Assembly (NCBI RefSeq): GCF_014861365.1
Contig: NZ_RRYW01000001.1
Coordinates: 1-64,000, forward strand
Length of the DNA: 64,000 nucleotides
Origin: Psychrobacter sp. FME6
Lineage (GTDB): Bacteria > Pseudomonadota > Gammaproteobacteria > Pseudomonadales > Moraxellaceae
Direction: 5' to 3'
In this document: positions 47,562 through 57,383 of the stretch, piece after piece
How the letters are laid out: the number at the start of each line of letters is the position of its first letter
Numbering within the stretch: the stretch's first letter is position 1
Translations under genes and position numbers: made by a program
Notes under the pieces: model-generated
Seen by the model: only the letters and a program-made list of their open reading frames with translations
What the model was told of the DNA's origin: nothing
Databases searched by the model: none

Positions 47562-48983
47562 ATGTCAGAGCAAAAGCTAGATAGCCATCTACCTGATGAT
47601 GGCAATGAGTATTTATTTACCGATACCTTTCCGAAGGGCACAGGTAAAGGGTTGATCGTTGTTGCCGTTGCAGCGATTATTAGTATGATCATCTACAACG
47701 TATTACCGTTCGATATCAATGCCAATAAAGGCTTGGCGATGTTGTTCTTTATCGGCGTGTTGTGGCTAACGGAAGCAGTACATGTGACCATCACCGCGCT
47801 CTTAGTGGTCGTGGTTGGTGCATTGATTGGCATTCCAGAGTTTGATGCCAAAATAGGCTTGCAGAGCTTTGCCAGTCCGACGATTTATTTATTCTTTGGT
47901 GGTTTTGCTCTGGCAGCGGCGTTGCACGTGCAGCAATTAGACAAGAAAATTGCCCTAAAAATACTATCGATGTCAGGCGGCAAGCTAGGCACGGCGGTAT
48001 TTTTGATATTTGGGGTGACAGCGTTTTTGTCAATGTGGATATCGAACACTGCCACAGCGGCTATGATGTTGCCGTTAGCACTCGGTATCTTGACCCAAGT
48101 TGACCGTGAAAAAGATCGCGGCACTTTTGTGTTTGTACTACTGGGTATTGCTTACTCAGCAAGTCTTGGTGGCTTAGGAACTATCGTTGGTTCACCGCCC
48201 AACGCCATCGCTGCAAAAGCGCTTAATATCGCTTTTGTTGATTGGATGAAGTTTGGTGTACCGATGATGTTGGTGTTACTACCATTATTGCTCGGTGCGA
48301 TGTATCTGTTCCTAAAGCCCAACCTAAATCGTAAAATTGTCATGGTTGAAGACGAGCCTATCGCTTGGAATAAACCGCGTGTGGTGACGATTATCGTCTT
48401 TATTATCACCGCATTAAGCTGGATATTTTCTAAAAAAATTGGTGCCGCGCTTGATATTACTGATACTGATGCGATTATTGCCTTATCAGCCGCAGCGGCA
48501 GTAGTCAGTCTGGGTTTGGTGTCATGGAAACAGGTCTCTGATAACACCGATTGGGGCGTACTCATGTTATTCGGTGGCGGTATTGCGCTATCGACGGTTT
48601 TAAAGGTATCAGGAGCTTCCTTGGTACTTGGTGAGACGGTGGCCAATGCATTATCATCTGCACCACTCATCATTGTGATGATTGCCATATCGGCATTTAT
48701 TATATTTTTGACGGAGTTTGCTTCTAATACGGCTTCTGCTGCACTATTGGTGCCAGTGTTCGCCGCGATTGCTGAACAAATGGGATTGCCACATGAGGTG
48801 TTGGTATTGGTCATCGGTATCGGTGCGTCGTGTGCCTTTATGCTACCCGTTGCCACACCGCCAAACGCCATTGTGTTTGGTACTGGGCTCATTAAGCAGT
48901 CAGAGATGATCCGTACAGGTGTCATTTTGAATATTATTGCCACAGTTGTAGTAGGGCTGTGGGCGTATTTCTTCTTAATATAG
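47562..48983 (+). CDS. DASS/SLC13-family anion:sodium symporter
   Basis: The product has 473 residues and about 11 membrane helices. The two family signature motifs occur in inverted halves: WISNTATAAMMLPLALGI and EFASNTASAALLVPVFAAI, each with the SNT sequence that binds substrate carboxylate and sodium. It also has SLGGLGTIVGSPPNAIAA. Family members import dicarboxylates such as succinate or malate, or sulfate. The likeliest substrate is a dicarboxylate (inference). ATG 47562 follows AAGGA. It has its own terminator. Confidence 0.9.
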   Translation: MSEQKLDSHLPDDGNEYLFTDTFPKGTGKGLIVVAVAAIISMIIYNVLPFDINANKGLAMLFFIGVLWLTEAVHVTITALLVVVVGALIGIPEFDAKIGLQSFASPTIYLFFGGFALAAALHVQQLDKKIALKILSMSGGKLGTAVFLIFGVTAFLSMWISNTATAAMMLPLALGILTQVDREKDRGTFVFVLLGIAYSASLGGLGTIVGSPPNAIAAKALNIAFVDWMKFGVPMMLVLLPLLLGAMYLFLKPNLNRKIVMVEDEPIAWNKPRVVTIIVFIITALSWIFSKKIGAALDITDTDAIIALSAAAAVVSLGLVSWKQVSDNTDWGVLMLFGGGIALSTVLKVSGASLVLGETVANALSSAPLIIVMIAISAFIIFLTEFASNTASAALLVPVFAAIAEQMGLPHEVLVLVIGIGASCAFMLPVATPPNAIVFGTGLIKQSEMIRTGVILNIIATVVVGLWAYFFLI

Positions 48984-49014
48984 CTTAGCAACCCCAATAG
49001 TTGTGATTAACAAT

Positions 49015-49053
49015 AACCCGATATTTAAGTGATCCTTGAATATCGGGTTTTTC
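49015..49053 (+). terminator. Intrinsic terminator of DASS transporter gene
   Basis: AACCCGATATT (49015-49025) pairs perfectly with AATATCGGGTT (49039-49049), followed by a T-rich tail. It lies 31 bases past the stop. Confidence 0.85.
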
Positions 49054-49164
49054 ATTTACTAATAACTATAATGCCTGTATAAAAGACGTATCGTTTGTTA
49101 TCTTGCAGCTATGAGCACTCGAATCGGCTTTAGCAATATAGGCAATTCTAAATAAAATAGATAC

Positions 49165-49300
49165 GTTGGCAAGTTGGTAACCACGTGCTACTGTTATAAA
49201 TTTTTCTTATTTGCGGTTCGCAAGCGTGACAGAGGCTACGAAAAATCTACTCCAGTAGCACTCGCATTGGTTTTAAAGTGAATCAGCCATAGTAAGTAAC
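49165..49300 (+). repeat. Dispersed palindromic repeat, copy E (diverged)
   Basis: Outer arms GTGCTACTG (about 49185-49193) and CAGTAGCAC (about 49253-49262) pair perfectly. Inside, TTTTTC, a GC-rich centre and GACAGAGGCTACGAAAAA follow the layout of copies A and C, but the centre differs. The right flank GGTTTTAAAGTGAATCAGCC is shared with the fragment at 55830 in inverse orientation. Confidence 0.7.
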
Positions 49301-49327
49301 GTCATCTCATTAAACGGATTTAATAAA

Positions 49328-50347
49328 TTGGCACAATGGCTCGTAAAAGCAATCATTTATTTACTCATCGCTATGATGGCGCTACTGGTTGCTCTCGTAG
49401 CCTTTTATTGGGCGCCTGATCGTAGCGTGGCTGAACTCAAGCAATGGCAATTGCCTAACAGCGAGTTTATAGACGTGCAAGGGATGCAGGCTCATGTTGT
49501 ACGGTCAGATAAATGTGATGTGTATCGTAGCCAAACCACAATCGATAAAGCAGTTAACACTGGAGCATCGCTACCGGAAGCGTTGGTTTTATTACATGGG
49601 ACATCAGCAAGTTTGCATACGTGGCAAGGCTGGACGAAAGCATTAAGTGCTAACTATTGTGTCGTTAGTATGGATTTGCCTGGTTTTGGTTTAACAGGCC
49701 CATATACCGATGCGACGACAAAGTATAGTAGCGCTAATTACGCTAAATTTGTCATGCAAGTGCTCGATCATCTCAACCTAAATCAAGTGACAAAAGTGAC
49801 ATTGGCAGGTAATTCTTTAGGGGGTAAAGTCGCTTGGCGTACAGCGGCTCTATATCCTGAGCGCATTGATAAACTGATCCTAGTTGATGCCGTTGGCTAT
49901 CCAGCGACGCCCAAGCAGGTGCCAATGGGCTTTAAACTAGCGAAATATCCAGCGTTGACGCCTATTTTAACCCGGATACTGCCGCGAGATGTGGTCAAAA
50001 AAAGTGTGCTAAGTGTGTATGCTGATGATAGCAAAGTCGATGAAGCGTTGGTTGATCGATATTATGATTTGACGCTGCGCCAAGGCAACCGCCAAGCATT
50101 GAATCGTCGTCTACAAGAGACAGATAGTACCAGTAACCAAGCGCAAATAAAAAAGTTGAATTTGCCAACCTTAATCATTTGGGGCGTACAAGATGATTTG
50201 ATTCCCGTCGAAAATGCGACGCTTTTTCATAAAGATATTGCCAATAGTCAGCTTAAGATATTTGATAATTTAGGGCATGTGCCACATGAAGAGGATCCTA
50301 TCGCCACTGTTAACGTGGTCAAAGACTTTTTAGCACAAACCGAGTAG
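49328..50347 (+). CDS. Alpha/beta hydrolase
   Basis: The product has 339 residues. The frame opens with TTG at 49328, which gives a sensible N-terminal membrane helix (about 8-28); ATG 49373 would cut it. The catalytic triad is visible: LVLLHGTSASLHTWQGW (oxyanion region), Ser163 in LAGNSLGGKVAW, Asp in WGVQDDLIP and His in LGHVPHEEDP. It is probably membrane-anchored and facing the periplasm. The substrate is unknown. Similarity to lipases and meta-cleavage hydrolases is only at fold level. Confidence 0.85.
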   Translation: MAQWLVKAIIYLLIAMMALLVALVAFYWAPDRSVAELKQWQLPNSEFIDVQGMQAHVVRSDKCDVYRSQTTIDKAVNTGASLPEALVLLHGTSASLHTWQGWTKALSANYCVVSMDLPGFGLTGPYTDATTKYSSANYAKFVMQVLDHLNLNQVTKVTLAGNSLGGKVAWRTAALYPERIDKLILVDAVGYPATPKQVPMGFKLAKYPALTPILTRILPRDVVKKSVLSVYADDSKVDEALVDRYYDLTLRQGNRQALNRRLQETDSTSNQAQIKKLNLPTLIIWGVQDDLIPVENATLFHKDIANSQLKIFDNLGHVPHEEDPIATVNVVKDFLAQTE

Positions 50348-50429
50348 GGTTGTCGACTATTGATAGTAATTTTTTATGGCAGCTATGTCGGTTATCTAAG
50401 TATTAACAATCTAAGGAAGGGGTTATAGT

Positions 50430-50756
50430 ATGGCTTTAAATATGTATTACAAAAACGGCATGATTCGTAAAATACACTGCCAAATCACTGATGATTTAGT
50501 GCCCACCCTTTATCAGGTTCATGATAGTGCTAAGTTTCCACAATTAACGTGGCTAATCGATAATCTGTATGAAAATCCGCAGATTCAACCTGCTATCGCT
50601 CGCGCATTAGCTGATGAGATGGTAGCGTTTGAGACCTTAATACTTTCGCTGCATCTGCCTTTTCCTAGGATACCTCTAAAAAATATGCAGACTTTCTTTA
50701 CTGGAGCTGCTACTAGTCAACAGGTTGTATTCGTTCAAAGTGAGCACACATCCTAG
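50430..50756 (+). CDS. Small conserved-looking protein of unknown function
   Basis: The product has 108 residues. ATG 50430 follows AAGGAAGGGG, a strong ribosome-binding site. The protein is mixed helical, with no signal or membrane segment. A central stretch LTWLIDNLYENPQIQPAIAR and a hydrophobic helix VAFETLILSLHLPF are notable. I do not recognise it. It lies 82 bases after the hydrolase gene on the same strand and may be cotranscribed. It ends seven bases before the convergent gene at 50764. Confidence 0.65.
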   Translation: MALNMYYKNGMIRKIHCQITDDLVPTLYQVHDSAKFPQLTWLIDNLYENPQIQPAIARALADEMVAFETLILSLHLPFPRIPLKNMQTFFTGAATSQQVVFVQSEHTS

Positions 50757-50763
50757 TCTTTTC

Positions 50764-51276
50764 TTAATGGTCTGCGCAATATTGGCCATATTGCGATAGG
50801 CTATAATCGTTAATATTTTTACTATCGCACCAGACCTGTCTTAATGCTGGCAATTGCATTATGTCTATCTGTCTATGAAAACCTTGCGCGTTAAGCTGTC
50901 TATAATTATGGCCTCGCTCTAGTATACCGTTTGAGTATAAAGAAAAACTAGCAACCATGGTTTCAGTGTGGCTGTATAGCTTGACAGAGACAGCATTTAT
51001 ACTTTCTTTACCGCCTATATTCTCACGCCATTTTCCATAACTTTGGCTATTGATATCATTGGTGATGGCTTCGACGGTTTTAGGATGATGCTTTATAGTA
51101 TAAACCTTAGTATCGTTGGAATAAGGGTATTTGATTTCAACTTTAATGATGTGTTGATAAATTGCTCTTTGGGTTAGTACTACTTGGTTTGATAAAGAGT
51201 ATACAACGCATACTAAAACAATAAATCCAATAACAATGGGTATCGACTTTATAGCCAACCTATTTAATTTAGACAT
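50764..51276 (-). CDS. Single-span membrane protein of unknown function
   Basis: The product has 170 residues. One membrane helix (about 12-31: SIPIVIGFIVLVCVVYSL) is followed by a periplasmic domain with alternating strands (VEIKYPYSNDTKVYTIKHH, VSVKLYSHTETMVASFSLYS) and two late cysteines that could form a disulfide (VWCDSK, QYCADH). ATG 51276 follows AAGAAGG. I do not recognise the family. Confidence 0.65.
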   Translation of the reverse strand: MSKLNRLAIKSIPIVIGFIVLVCVVYSLSNQVVLTQRAIYQHIIKVEIKYPYSNDTKVYTIKHHPKTVEAITNDINSQSYGKWRENIGGKESINAVSVKLYSHTETMVASFSLYSNGILERGHNYRQLNAQGFHRQIDIMQLPALRQVWCDSKNINDYSLSQYGQYCADH

Positions 51277-51491
51277 ATAAAACCTTCTTTATGATATAAG
51301 TCTTATTGAATTGATGGTTTCTTCAATAGAGTATGATTTAAGCATATCGATCAAAGTCAGTAATAGTGTATCAGATGATTTTATATATCGGACGCTAACG
51401 TCGGTATTAGAAACACCACAACCAACTTGAATCACTGCCAAATTACCCCCATAATCTAGTCACTTCCAAATAATAAATAGCCTAAGTAAAT

Positions 51492-54400
51492 ATGCCCAAT
51501 ACTTCTAAGAATGCCTCAGAAATGCCTACTGAAAACAAAACTAATGAACTAAGCTCCGATGAAATAAGTAAAGTAGCAACCCCAAATAACGATGACTCAA
51601 ATATCATGGCAAACAATGATAAAGCGCAAGCGCAAACGCAAACTAAGGTCGCTACTGATTTACCCGTTCTTGCCAAAGATAGTTATTATTTAAGCCGTCT
51701 GGAGCGTGAATTGGCTCGTGCTGCTGTGGCAAAAAATAAAAAACCGAATGCTAAGACTGATAACGGCGATAATAATAAAGCAGACGATGTGCTGACTAAA
51801 AAACGGGCGCAATATGACAAAATAAAAACCCGTTCACAGCAAGCGGTACAGGCACGTATAGATAGTATTCCGAATGATTTACCAGCCAAATTAAACCTTG
51901 ATTTGCCGGTTAGTCAACGTGCTGAGGATTTAATCCAAGCGATTACCGACAACCAAATCATTATCGTAGCGGGTGAGACAGGCTCTGGTAAAACCACGCA
52001 GTTGCCAAAGCTTGCGATGCTGGCAGGTCGCGGTATTACTGGGCAAATAGGGCATACGCAGCCGCGAAGACTGGCGGCAAGAAGTGTATCGAATCGAATT
52101 GCGGAAGAGTTGGGTGAGCAGTTAGGCAATACCGTTAGTTTCAAGATTCGCTTTAATGAGCAGGGCACAGCGCAGTCTGTCGTTAAGTTGATGACCGATG
52201 GTATTTTACTGGCTGAATTGGGTCATGACAGGTTTCTCAGTAAATACGACACTATTATCATCGATGAAGCGCATGAGCGTAGTTTAAACATCGACTTTAT
52301 TATGGGTTATCTCAAGAAGCTCCTGCCCAAGCGTCCTGATTTAAAAGTGATTATTACCTCGGCAACGCTTGATACCAAGCGTTTTAGCGAATACTTTAGT
52401 CGTTATGATAATAAGCTAAAACGGCAAGTTCCTGCACCTATCTTTAATGTCGAAGGGCGCAGCTTTCCTGTAGAAGTGCGTTATCGTCCGTTGACTGATG
52501 AGCCGGTGACCAGCTCTGATGATGATAGCTATGATGACTTTGAAGATAATTTACCGCGTGCGGTGGTTGCTGCGGTAGATGAGTGTTTTAGTGATGCGCA
52601 AAACAAAGGTCATGCCGACCAAGCCGATATCTTGATATTTGCTGCCACTGAAGCGGAGATTCGTGAGACGCAAGAAATACTTGTGCGTCACGGGCCCAAG
52701 CATACCGAAGTATTGCCATTATTTGCACGTCAAACTTATGAAGAACAGCAGCGTATTTTTCAACCCTCGGGTCGAGGTCGGCGTATCGTTATCGCCACCA
52801 ACGTAGCTGAGACTGCGCTGACCGTACCTGGTATTCGCTATGTGATTGATTTGGGTTTTGCGCGGATTTCGCGTTATTCTTATCGTTCACGTGTCCAGCG
52901 TTTACCAATTGAAGCCATCTCACAAGCCGCCGCCAATCAGCGTAAGGGTCGTTGTGGTCGCGTGGCGCCCGGTGTTTGTATTCGACTCTATAGTGAGGAA
53001 GACTTTAGCGGTCGTCCAGAATTCACCGAGCCGGAAATTCTGCGTACTAATTTAGCGTCAGTCATTTTGCAGATGGCAAACCTGCGCTTAGGCAGTGTCG
53101 ATGATTTTGCGTTTATCGAGCCACCTGATAGCCGCTTGGTCACGGATGGTCATAAATTACTTGATGAGCTAGGCGCGATTACGTCCAAAAACGCAACCAC
53201 GTCTACCAAGTCAAAACCTGCAAAAGGTTTGGATCATCTACGACTGACAGCAACCGGTCAAAAGATGGCGCGTATGCCAATCGACCCAAGGCTAGCGCGC
53301 ATGCTGGTCGCTGGTTCTGATTTCGACTGTATTCGCGAAATGCTAATCGTTGTTGCCGCGCTTGCGGTACAAGACCCGCGCGAACGTCCCGCTAATAAGC
53401 GCCAGCAAGCTGACCAAAAGCATGCTGAATTTCGCCAAGATGATTCTGACTTTTTATTCTATTTAAGTCTGTGGAAGGCGCTGTTTGAAAAAGATGAAAA
53501 CGGCAATAAGCTGTCGGGCAATCAGCGTAGACAGTTTGCTAAGAAAAACTACCTCAGTTTTCCGCGCGTGCGTGAGTGGCATCAAACGCATCGTCAGCTG
53601 GTACAAATGGTCACTGAGCTTAATCTAACGGATGCTAGTGATTCAAAAAGTGCTGCTAAAAATAGCTCAACAAAAAATACCACCAGCGACCCGACAGCGA
53701 TTGAAGATGAAGCGCTTAAAGCGGTTAAATACGCCAATTTACACCGTGCCTTGCTAACCGGTTTATTGTCTATTATTGCCCATAAAACCGAAAATCGCGG
53801 TGAGTACTTAGCGGCTCGTCAGCAAAAAACCAAGATATTCCCAGCCAGCACCGTATTTAAGCAGATACCGCCGTGGGTGATGGCATTTGAGATGGTCGAA
53901 ACATCACAAGTCTTTATGCGTACCGTTGCCAAGATTGAACCTGAATGGATTATTTCTGCCGCGGGTAACTTATTAAAATATCACTATTTTGAACCACATT
54001 GGTCGAAAAAGACGGGGCGGGTTAAAGCCTACGCCCAAATCAGCTTATTTGGTCTGATTATTATCAGTAAGCAGTTGGCCAACTATGAGCAAGTTAACTT
54101 AATAGAGTCACGAGAAATCTTTATTCGTGATGGTCTAGTGACCGGTAATCTGGGTCGCCAAGCGCCTTTTTTACAGCATAATATGGATAAGGTTGCCGAC
54201 ATTGAACGTATTGAAGATAAGTTACGTCGGCGTGATTTATTGGTCGATGAAGAATCACTGTATCAGTTTTATGATAAAAAAATCCCTGAGCATATTGCCA
54301 GCCGTAAAACGTTTGAAGATTGGCGTGCCGAGGTTGAAAAAACCGATACTAAGTATTTATTCTTTACCGATGAAGACGTCCTCAACAGCCAAGCACCCAC

Positions 54401-55793
54401 TACAGGCGACTTTCCAGAAGTTTGGAGACTGGGTGACTTAAAGCTACCGTTACGCTATGTTTTTGACCCTGCCAGCGATGATGATGGGGTCACTATTCGT
54501 GTACCGCTTGTTGCTTTGCCGCAGCTTGATGCAATTGAGCTATTATGGGGTGTACCTGGCTGGCGTTTTGAGCTAGTATTACAGTTACTAAAATCTTTAC
54601 CAAAAGACATTCGCCGTCAGATTGTACCGATTCCTGACACTGCCGATAGCTTGTTTGATGAATTGCAGCCCGCTGGTGAACAAGGATTACTAAAACAGCT
54701 TTGCCAAGCACTTAATCGCCGTGGCATCATGTCAGTGACACCTGATAATTTTAACCCGTCTACTATCGATCGCTATCTACAGCCACAAATCTGCGTGGTC
54801 GATGATAAAAACCGTATCATCGAAAAAGGACGCGACCTACAAACGCTACAAATTCGCCATGCCTCTGAAACTCGCCAAGCCGTGAATGAACAACAAGGCG
54901 CTCATACAGAATTCCCTGAGCATTTTGCTTTTAGTAAGAACCATCATAGTGCAGGCGTAGTAATGAAGCAGTTTGCCGCTTTGGTCGCTGATGAGGCAGG
55001 CGAGGCAGTATCTATCCATCAATACACTGATGTCAATGCTGCATTGCAGGCGCACCGTAATGGGGTGCTGACTTTAATGAAAGGTAAGCTTGGCGCGAAG
55101 AAAAAGCAGCTAACCAGTCAGGTGGATAAAATATTTAAATTGGCGTTTGCCCCGCTTGGCGATATGGAAAAGCTCAAAACCATCATTATAGATGCAACGT
55201 TAGATGCAGCACTAGAAGAACACTATGTGTTATTCGACCATACTACAGACTTACCTGAAAGCGCCGATAACATTGCGATTGGACTCAGTGAAGAGCTGCC
55301 ATTTACTCCTGAAGAATACAATCAAACGCTTGATGTGGTATTAACTAACTTCTTGTTAATCGGTCAAACAGTCATAAAAACGCTCAAAAACGTTTATACT
55401 CGTTGGCAACGTATCCGCCAGAGTTTGCTGATGCTCGATCGTGAGATATTCGGCGAGTCTATTGAAGATATCGAAGATCAATTAGAAGATTTACATTTGG
55501 CTGATTTTGTCTACCGTATGGATTACAGTCATTGGCAACAGTATCCGCGCTACCTAGAGGCGTTGGAAGTTCGTATAGAACGCCTCGAGCACAATATCGA
55601 AGCTGATCTTGATGGCGTCTATGCCCTTGACTTACATATGGAGCGCCTAGCTGGACGCGCCAATGATAAAGCCATTAGCGACTATCGCTGGATGGTAGAA
55701 GAATATCGCATTCAACTGTTCGCCCAACCGATGAAAACCCGTATGGCCGTATCACCCAAACGTCTTAGTAAAATGTGGGATAAGACGACTTGA
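51492..55793 (+). CDS. hrpA: ATP-dependent RNA helicase HrpA (DEAH box)
   Basis: The product has 1433 residues, somewhat longer than Escherichia coli HrpA. The first 100 residues are low-complexity and Asn/Lys/Asp-rich. The helicase core shows GETGSGKT at 161-168, HTQPRRLAARSV, DEAH at 258-261, ITSATLDTKRFSEYF, TNVAETALTVPGIRYVIDLG and NQRKGRCGRVAPG. A winged-helix and OB-type region follow, then the long HrpA-specific C-terminus. HrpA acts on structured mRNA and stalled ribosomes in gamma-proteobacteria. Confidence 0.95.
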   Translation: MPNTSKNASEMPTENKTNELSSDEISKVATPNNDDSNIMANNDKAQAQTQTKVATDLPVLAKDSYYLSRLERELARAAVAKNKKPNAKTDNGDNNKADDVLTKKRAQYDKIKTRSQQAVQARIDSIPNDLPAKLNLDLPVSQRAEDLIQAITDNQIIIVAGETGSGKTTQLPKLAMLAGRGITGQIGHTQPRRLAARSVSNRIAEELGEQLGNTVSFKIRFNEQGTAQSVVKLMTDGILLAELGHDRFLSKYDTIIIDEAHERSLNIDFIMGYLKKLLPKRPDLKVIITSATLDTKRFSEYFSRYDNKLKRQVPAPIFNVEGRSFPVEVRYRPLTDEPVTSSDDDSYDDFEDNLPRAVVAAVDECFSDAQNKGHADQADILIFAATEAEIRETQEILVRHGPKHTEVLPLFARQTYEEQQRIFQPSGRGRRIVIATNVAETALTVPGIRYVIDLGFARISRYSYRSRVQRLPIEAISQAAANQRKGRCGRVAPGVCIRLYSEEDFSGRPEFTEPEILRTNLASVILQMANLRLGSVDDFAFIEPPDSRLVTDGHKLLDELGAITSKNATTSTKSKPAKGLDHLRLTATGQKMARMPIDPRLARMLVAGSDFDCIREMLIVVAALAVQDPRERPANKRQQADQKHAEFRQDDSDFLFYLSLWKALFEKDENGNKLSGNQRRQFAKKNYLSFPRVREWHQTHRQLVQMVTELNLTDASDSKSAAKNSSTKNTTSDPTAIEDEALKAVKYANLHRALLTGLLSIIAHKTENRGEYLAARQQKTKIFPASTVFKQIPPWVMAFEMVETSQVFMRTVAKIEPEWIISAAGNLLKYHYFEPHWSKKTGRVKAYAQISLFGLIIISKQLANYEQVNLIESREIFIRDGLVTGNLGRQAPFLQHNMDKVADIERIEDKLRRRDLLVDEESLYQFYDKKIPEHIASRKTFEDWRAEVEKTDTKYLFFTDEDVLNSQAPTTGDFPEVWRLGDLKLPLRYVFDPASDDDGVTIRVPLVALPQLDAIELLWGVPGWRFELVLQLLKSLPKDIRRQIVPIPDTADSLFDELQPAGEQGLLKQLCQALNRRGIMSVTPDNFNPSTIDRYLQPQICVVDDKNRIIEKGRDLQTLQIRHASETRQAVNEQQGAHTEFPEHFAFSKNHHSAGVVMKQFAALVADEAGEAVSIHQYTDVNAALQAHRNGVLTLMKGKLGAKKKQLTSQVDKIFKLAFAPLGDMEKLKTIIIDATLDAALEEHYVLFDHTTDLPESADNIAIGLSEELPFTPEEYNQTLDVVLTNFLLIGQTVIKTLKNVYTRWQRIRQSLLMLDREIFGESIEDIEDQLEDLHLADFVYRMDYSHWQQYPRYLEALEVRIERLEHNIEADLDGVYALDLHMERLAGRANDKAISDYRWMVEEYRIQLFAQPMKTRMAVSPKRLSKMWDKTT

Positions 55794-56196
55794 TGAGGCG
55801 TGGTGTTCTAATCATCGTCTGTACATAGAGTTGATTCACTTTAAAACCGACACAGTAAGTGCTATTGGCTATAAATTTATCTCTTTTTTCAGTTCTTATC
55901 GCCGTTTTGCTTTTAATAGCTTAATTCTTGATTACCCTGTCTTTAGTTGTTCAGCTTTTAGTTATCACGATTAAAAGCTGACATTTGATTAAGCAGCTCA
56001 TCTAGTTATTTTATACACTATCATGATATTGGCTGGTAGCTTATACCTAGCAGCCTTTCCTAAAATGATAAATATTGAAGAAGTCGCTAGGCATTGGCTT
56101 TTCTTCAATGCTTTTATCAACCATGGACATCTCTTTATTTATCAAAAAGTGCCGTAAAGCCACGTCCTTCTATGGGGTGGATGTAAGGCATAAATA
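55794..56196. other. Intergenic region with a repeat fragment
   Basis: After hrpA, bases 55830-55880 (TTGATTCACTTTAAAACC, then ACAGTAAGTGCTATTGGCTA and TAAATTT) match the outer part of the dispersed palindromic repeat, but the core is missing. I see nothing else in this stretch apart from possible degenerate 5-prime sequence of the following pseudogene. Confidence 0.55.
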
Positions 56197-56788
56197 ATAC
56201 TAAATTCTGCGCTTATTGTGTTACCTATGTTATGTACGGGTATGTTTCCTCTATTGCTGCCTTGGATTGGTCGACGACTCAGCGAGAGCGCATGGATATC
56301 TAGTAGATTATTTGCCATTGCCTCAGCAAGCTTGTGGCGTCTATGGCTAGATACCAGTTGGGCTTTGATTGCCAGCGCGCTAATAGGCGGTACTATCATC
56401 GAATCGCTTAGATCGCCGCCCGTGGTTATTTTTTGCTATAGGCATTCAGGTTATCGGTTTTATAGGGTTAATGCTGATGCCAGCATCACTACTTATTCTT
56501 TGGGTCGCTATGATTGGTTGTGGACTTGGTGCTTGTTTTTCACTGACATTGACCGTGGCGCTTGATCACTTATCAGATCCTAAGTTGGCTGGCGCATTGA
56601 CAGCATTTGTACAAGGTATTGGCTTTATTATTACCGCAATTATTCCGTACTTTGCCGGATTTTTGCGTCAGTGGTCGGGTAGTTTTCAGTCAGTTTGGCT
56701 GATGTTACTTATCACACTGGTGAGCATGCTGATCGTCACTATGAGATTTGCTCCTCAAAATTATGCAAAGGTAATGAATTATTCATAA
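56197..56788 (+). pseudogene. cynX: Remnant of a CynX/NimT-type MFS transporter
   Basis: Two pieces in different frames match CynX as I recall it. Piece one (about 56197-56385) reads SALIVLPMLCTGMFPLLLPW, then IGRRLSESAW and ALIASALIGG, like an N-terminal segment of CynX. Piece two (about 56390-56788) reads LDRRPWLFFAIGIQVIGFIG, MIGCGLGACFSLTLTVALDH, FVQGIGFII and a final RFAPQNY, like the last 125 residues (QDRRKLL..., LALDH, FMQGIGFII, RFAP). About 150 residues between them are missing, the frame changes at the join, and the N-terminus is lost. The gene is therefore a pseudogene by internal deletion. Confidence 0.75.
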
Positions 56789-56808
56789 AACTAAATCAAG
56801 GATTGAAA

Positions 56809-57312
56809 ATGGAAAATATAGCTATGGATGGCATATGCAATCACAAAGTTCATGAAAATTATGTAGAAAAAGTCTCGTTACTAACGGGTGAGATGGCACA
56901 GAAGATAGCAAATGCTGCTTTTTTGGCCGCACAAAATTATCGGTTAATGGTGTCGATTACGGTTGTTGATCGCTCAGGACAGACGCTGGCTTTTTTAAGG
57001 GACCATCGAGCAGGGGTACATACTATCCGCTCTAGTTATAAAAAAGCTTACACTGCTAACTCACAAAAAAGAGAAACAGCAGTGATTGGTAAAGGGGTTA
57101 AAGACGGCACGATTCCTGAAGATATAAGATACTTAGATGAAAACATACTAATAATGGATGGTGGTATACCTATTTCTATAGATGGTGTTGTGGTTGGCGG
57201 TATTGGTGTAGGCGGCGCTCATGGTAGTGAGGATGTTCAAATTGCTAAAGCAGGATTGAAGGCTTTAGAGACGACGGGTTGGACTCAGCTTAAAAAAACC
57301 GAACTGTCATAA
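56809..57312 (+). CDS. GlcG/HbpS-like (DUF336) protein
   Basis: The product has 167 residues from ATG 56809, which follows AAGGA by seven bases. A longer frame overlaps the pseudogene and is not credible. Family features: [79 protein letters not shown]. Relatives include the heme-binding HbpS and GlcG of the glycolate operon, and corrinoid-pathway members. There is no signal peptide, so it is probably cytosolic. No glycolate gene is adjacent. Confidence 0.85.
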   Translation: MENIAMDGICNHKVHENYVEKVSLLTGEMAQKIANAAFLAAQNYRLMVSITVVDRSGQTLAFLRDHRAGVHTIRSSYKKAYTANSQKRETAVIGKGVKDGTIPEDIRYLDENILIMDGGIPISIDGVVVGGIGVGGAHGSEDVQIAKAGLKALETTGWTQLKKTELS

Positions 57313-57328
57313 TGGTTTTTACTGCACA

Positions 57329-57366
57329 AAAAAGGCTGGATTAGCAATCGCTAATCCAGCCTTTTT
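57329..57366. terminator. Bidirectional terminator between GlcG-like gene and aspA
   Basis: AAAAAGGCTGGATTAGC (57329-57345) pairs perfectly with GCTAATCCAGCCTTTTT (57350-57366) around a four-base loop, giving a T-run on either strand. Confidence 0.92.
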
Positions 57367-57383
57367 ATTGAGTTGCAGACAAA

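Noticed and set aside
48152-48997. Long open frame (about 280 codons) opposite the DASS transporter gene
   Set aside because: It is the antisense of a clear membrane-transporter gene. Its length follows from codon bias, and it has no ribosome-binding site or recognisable domain.
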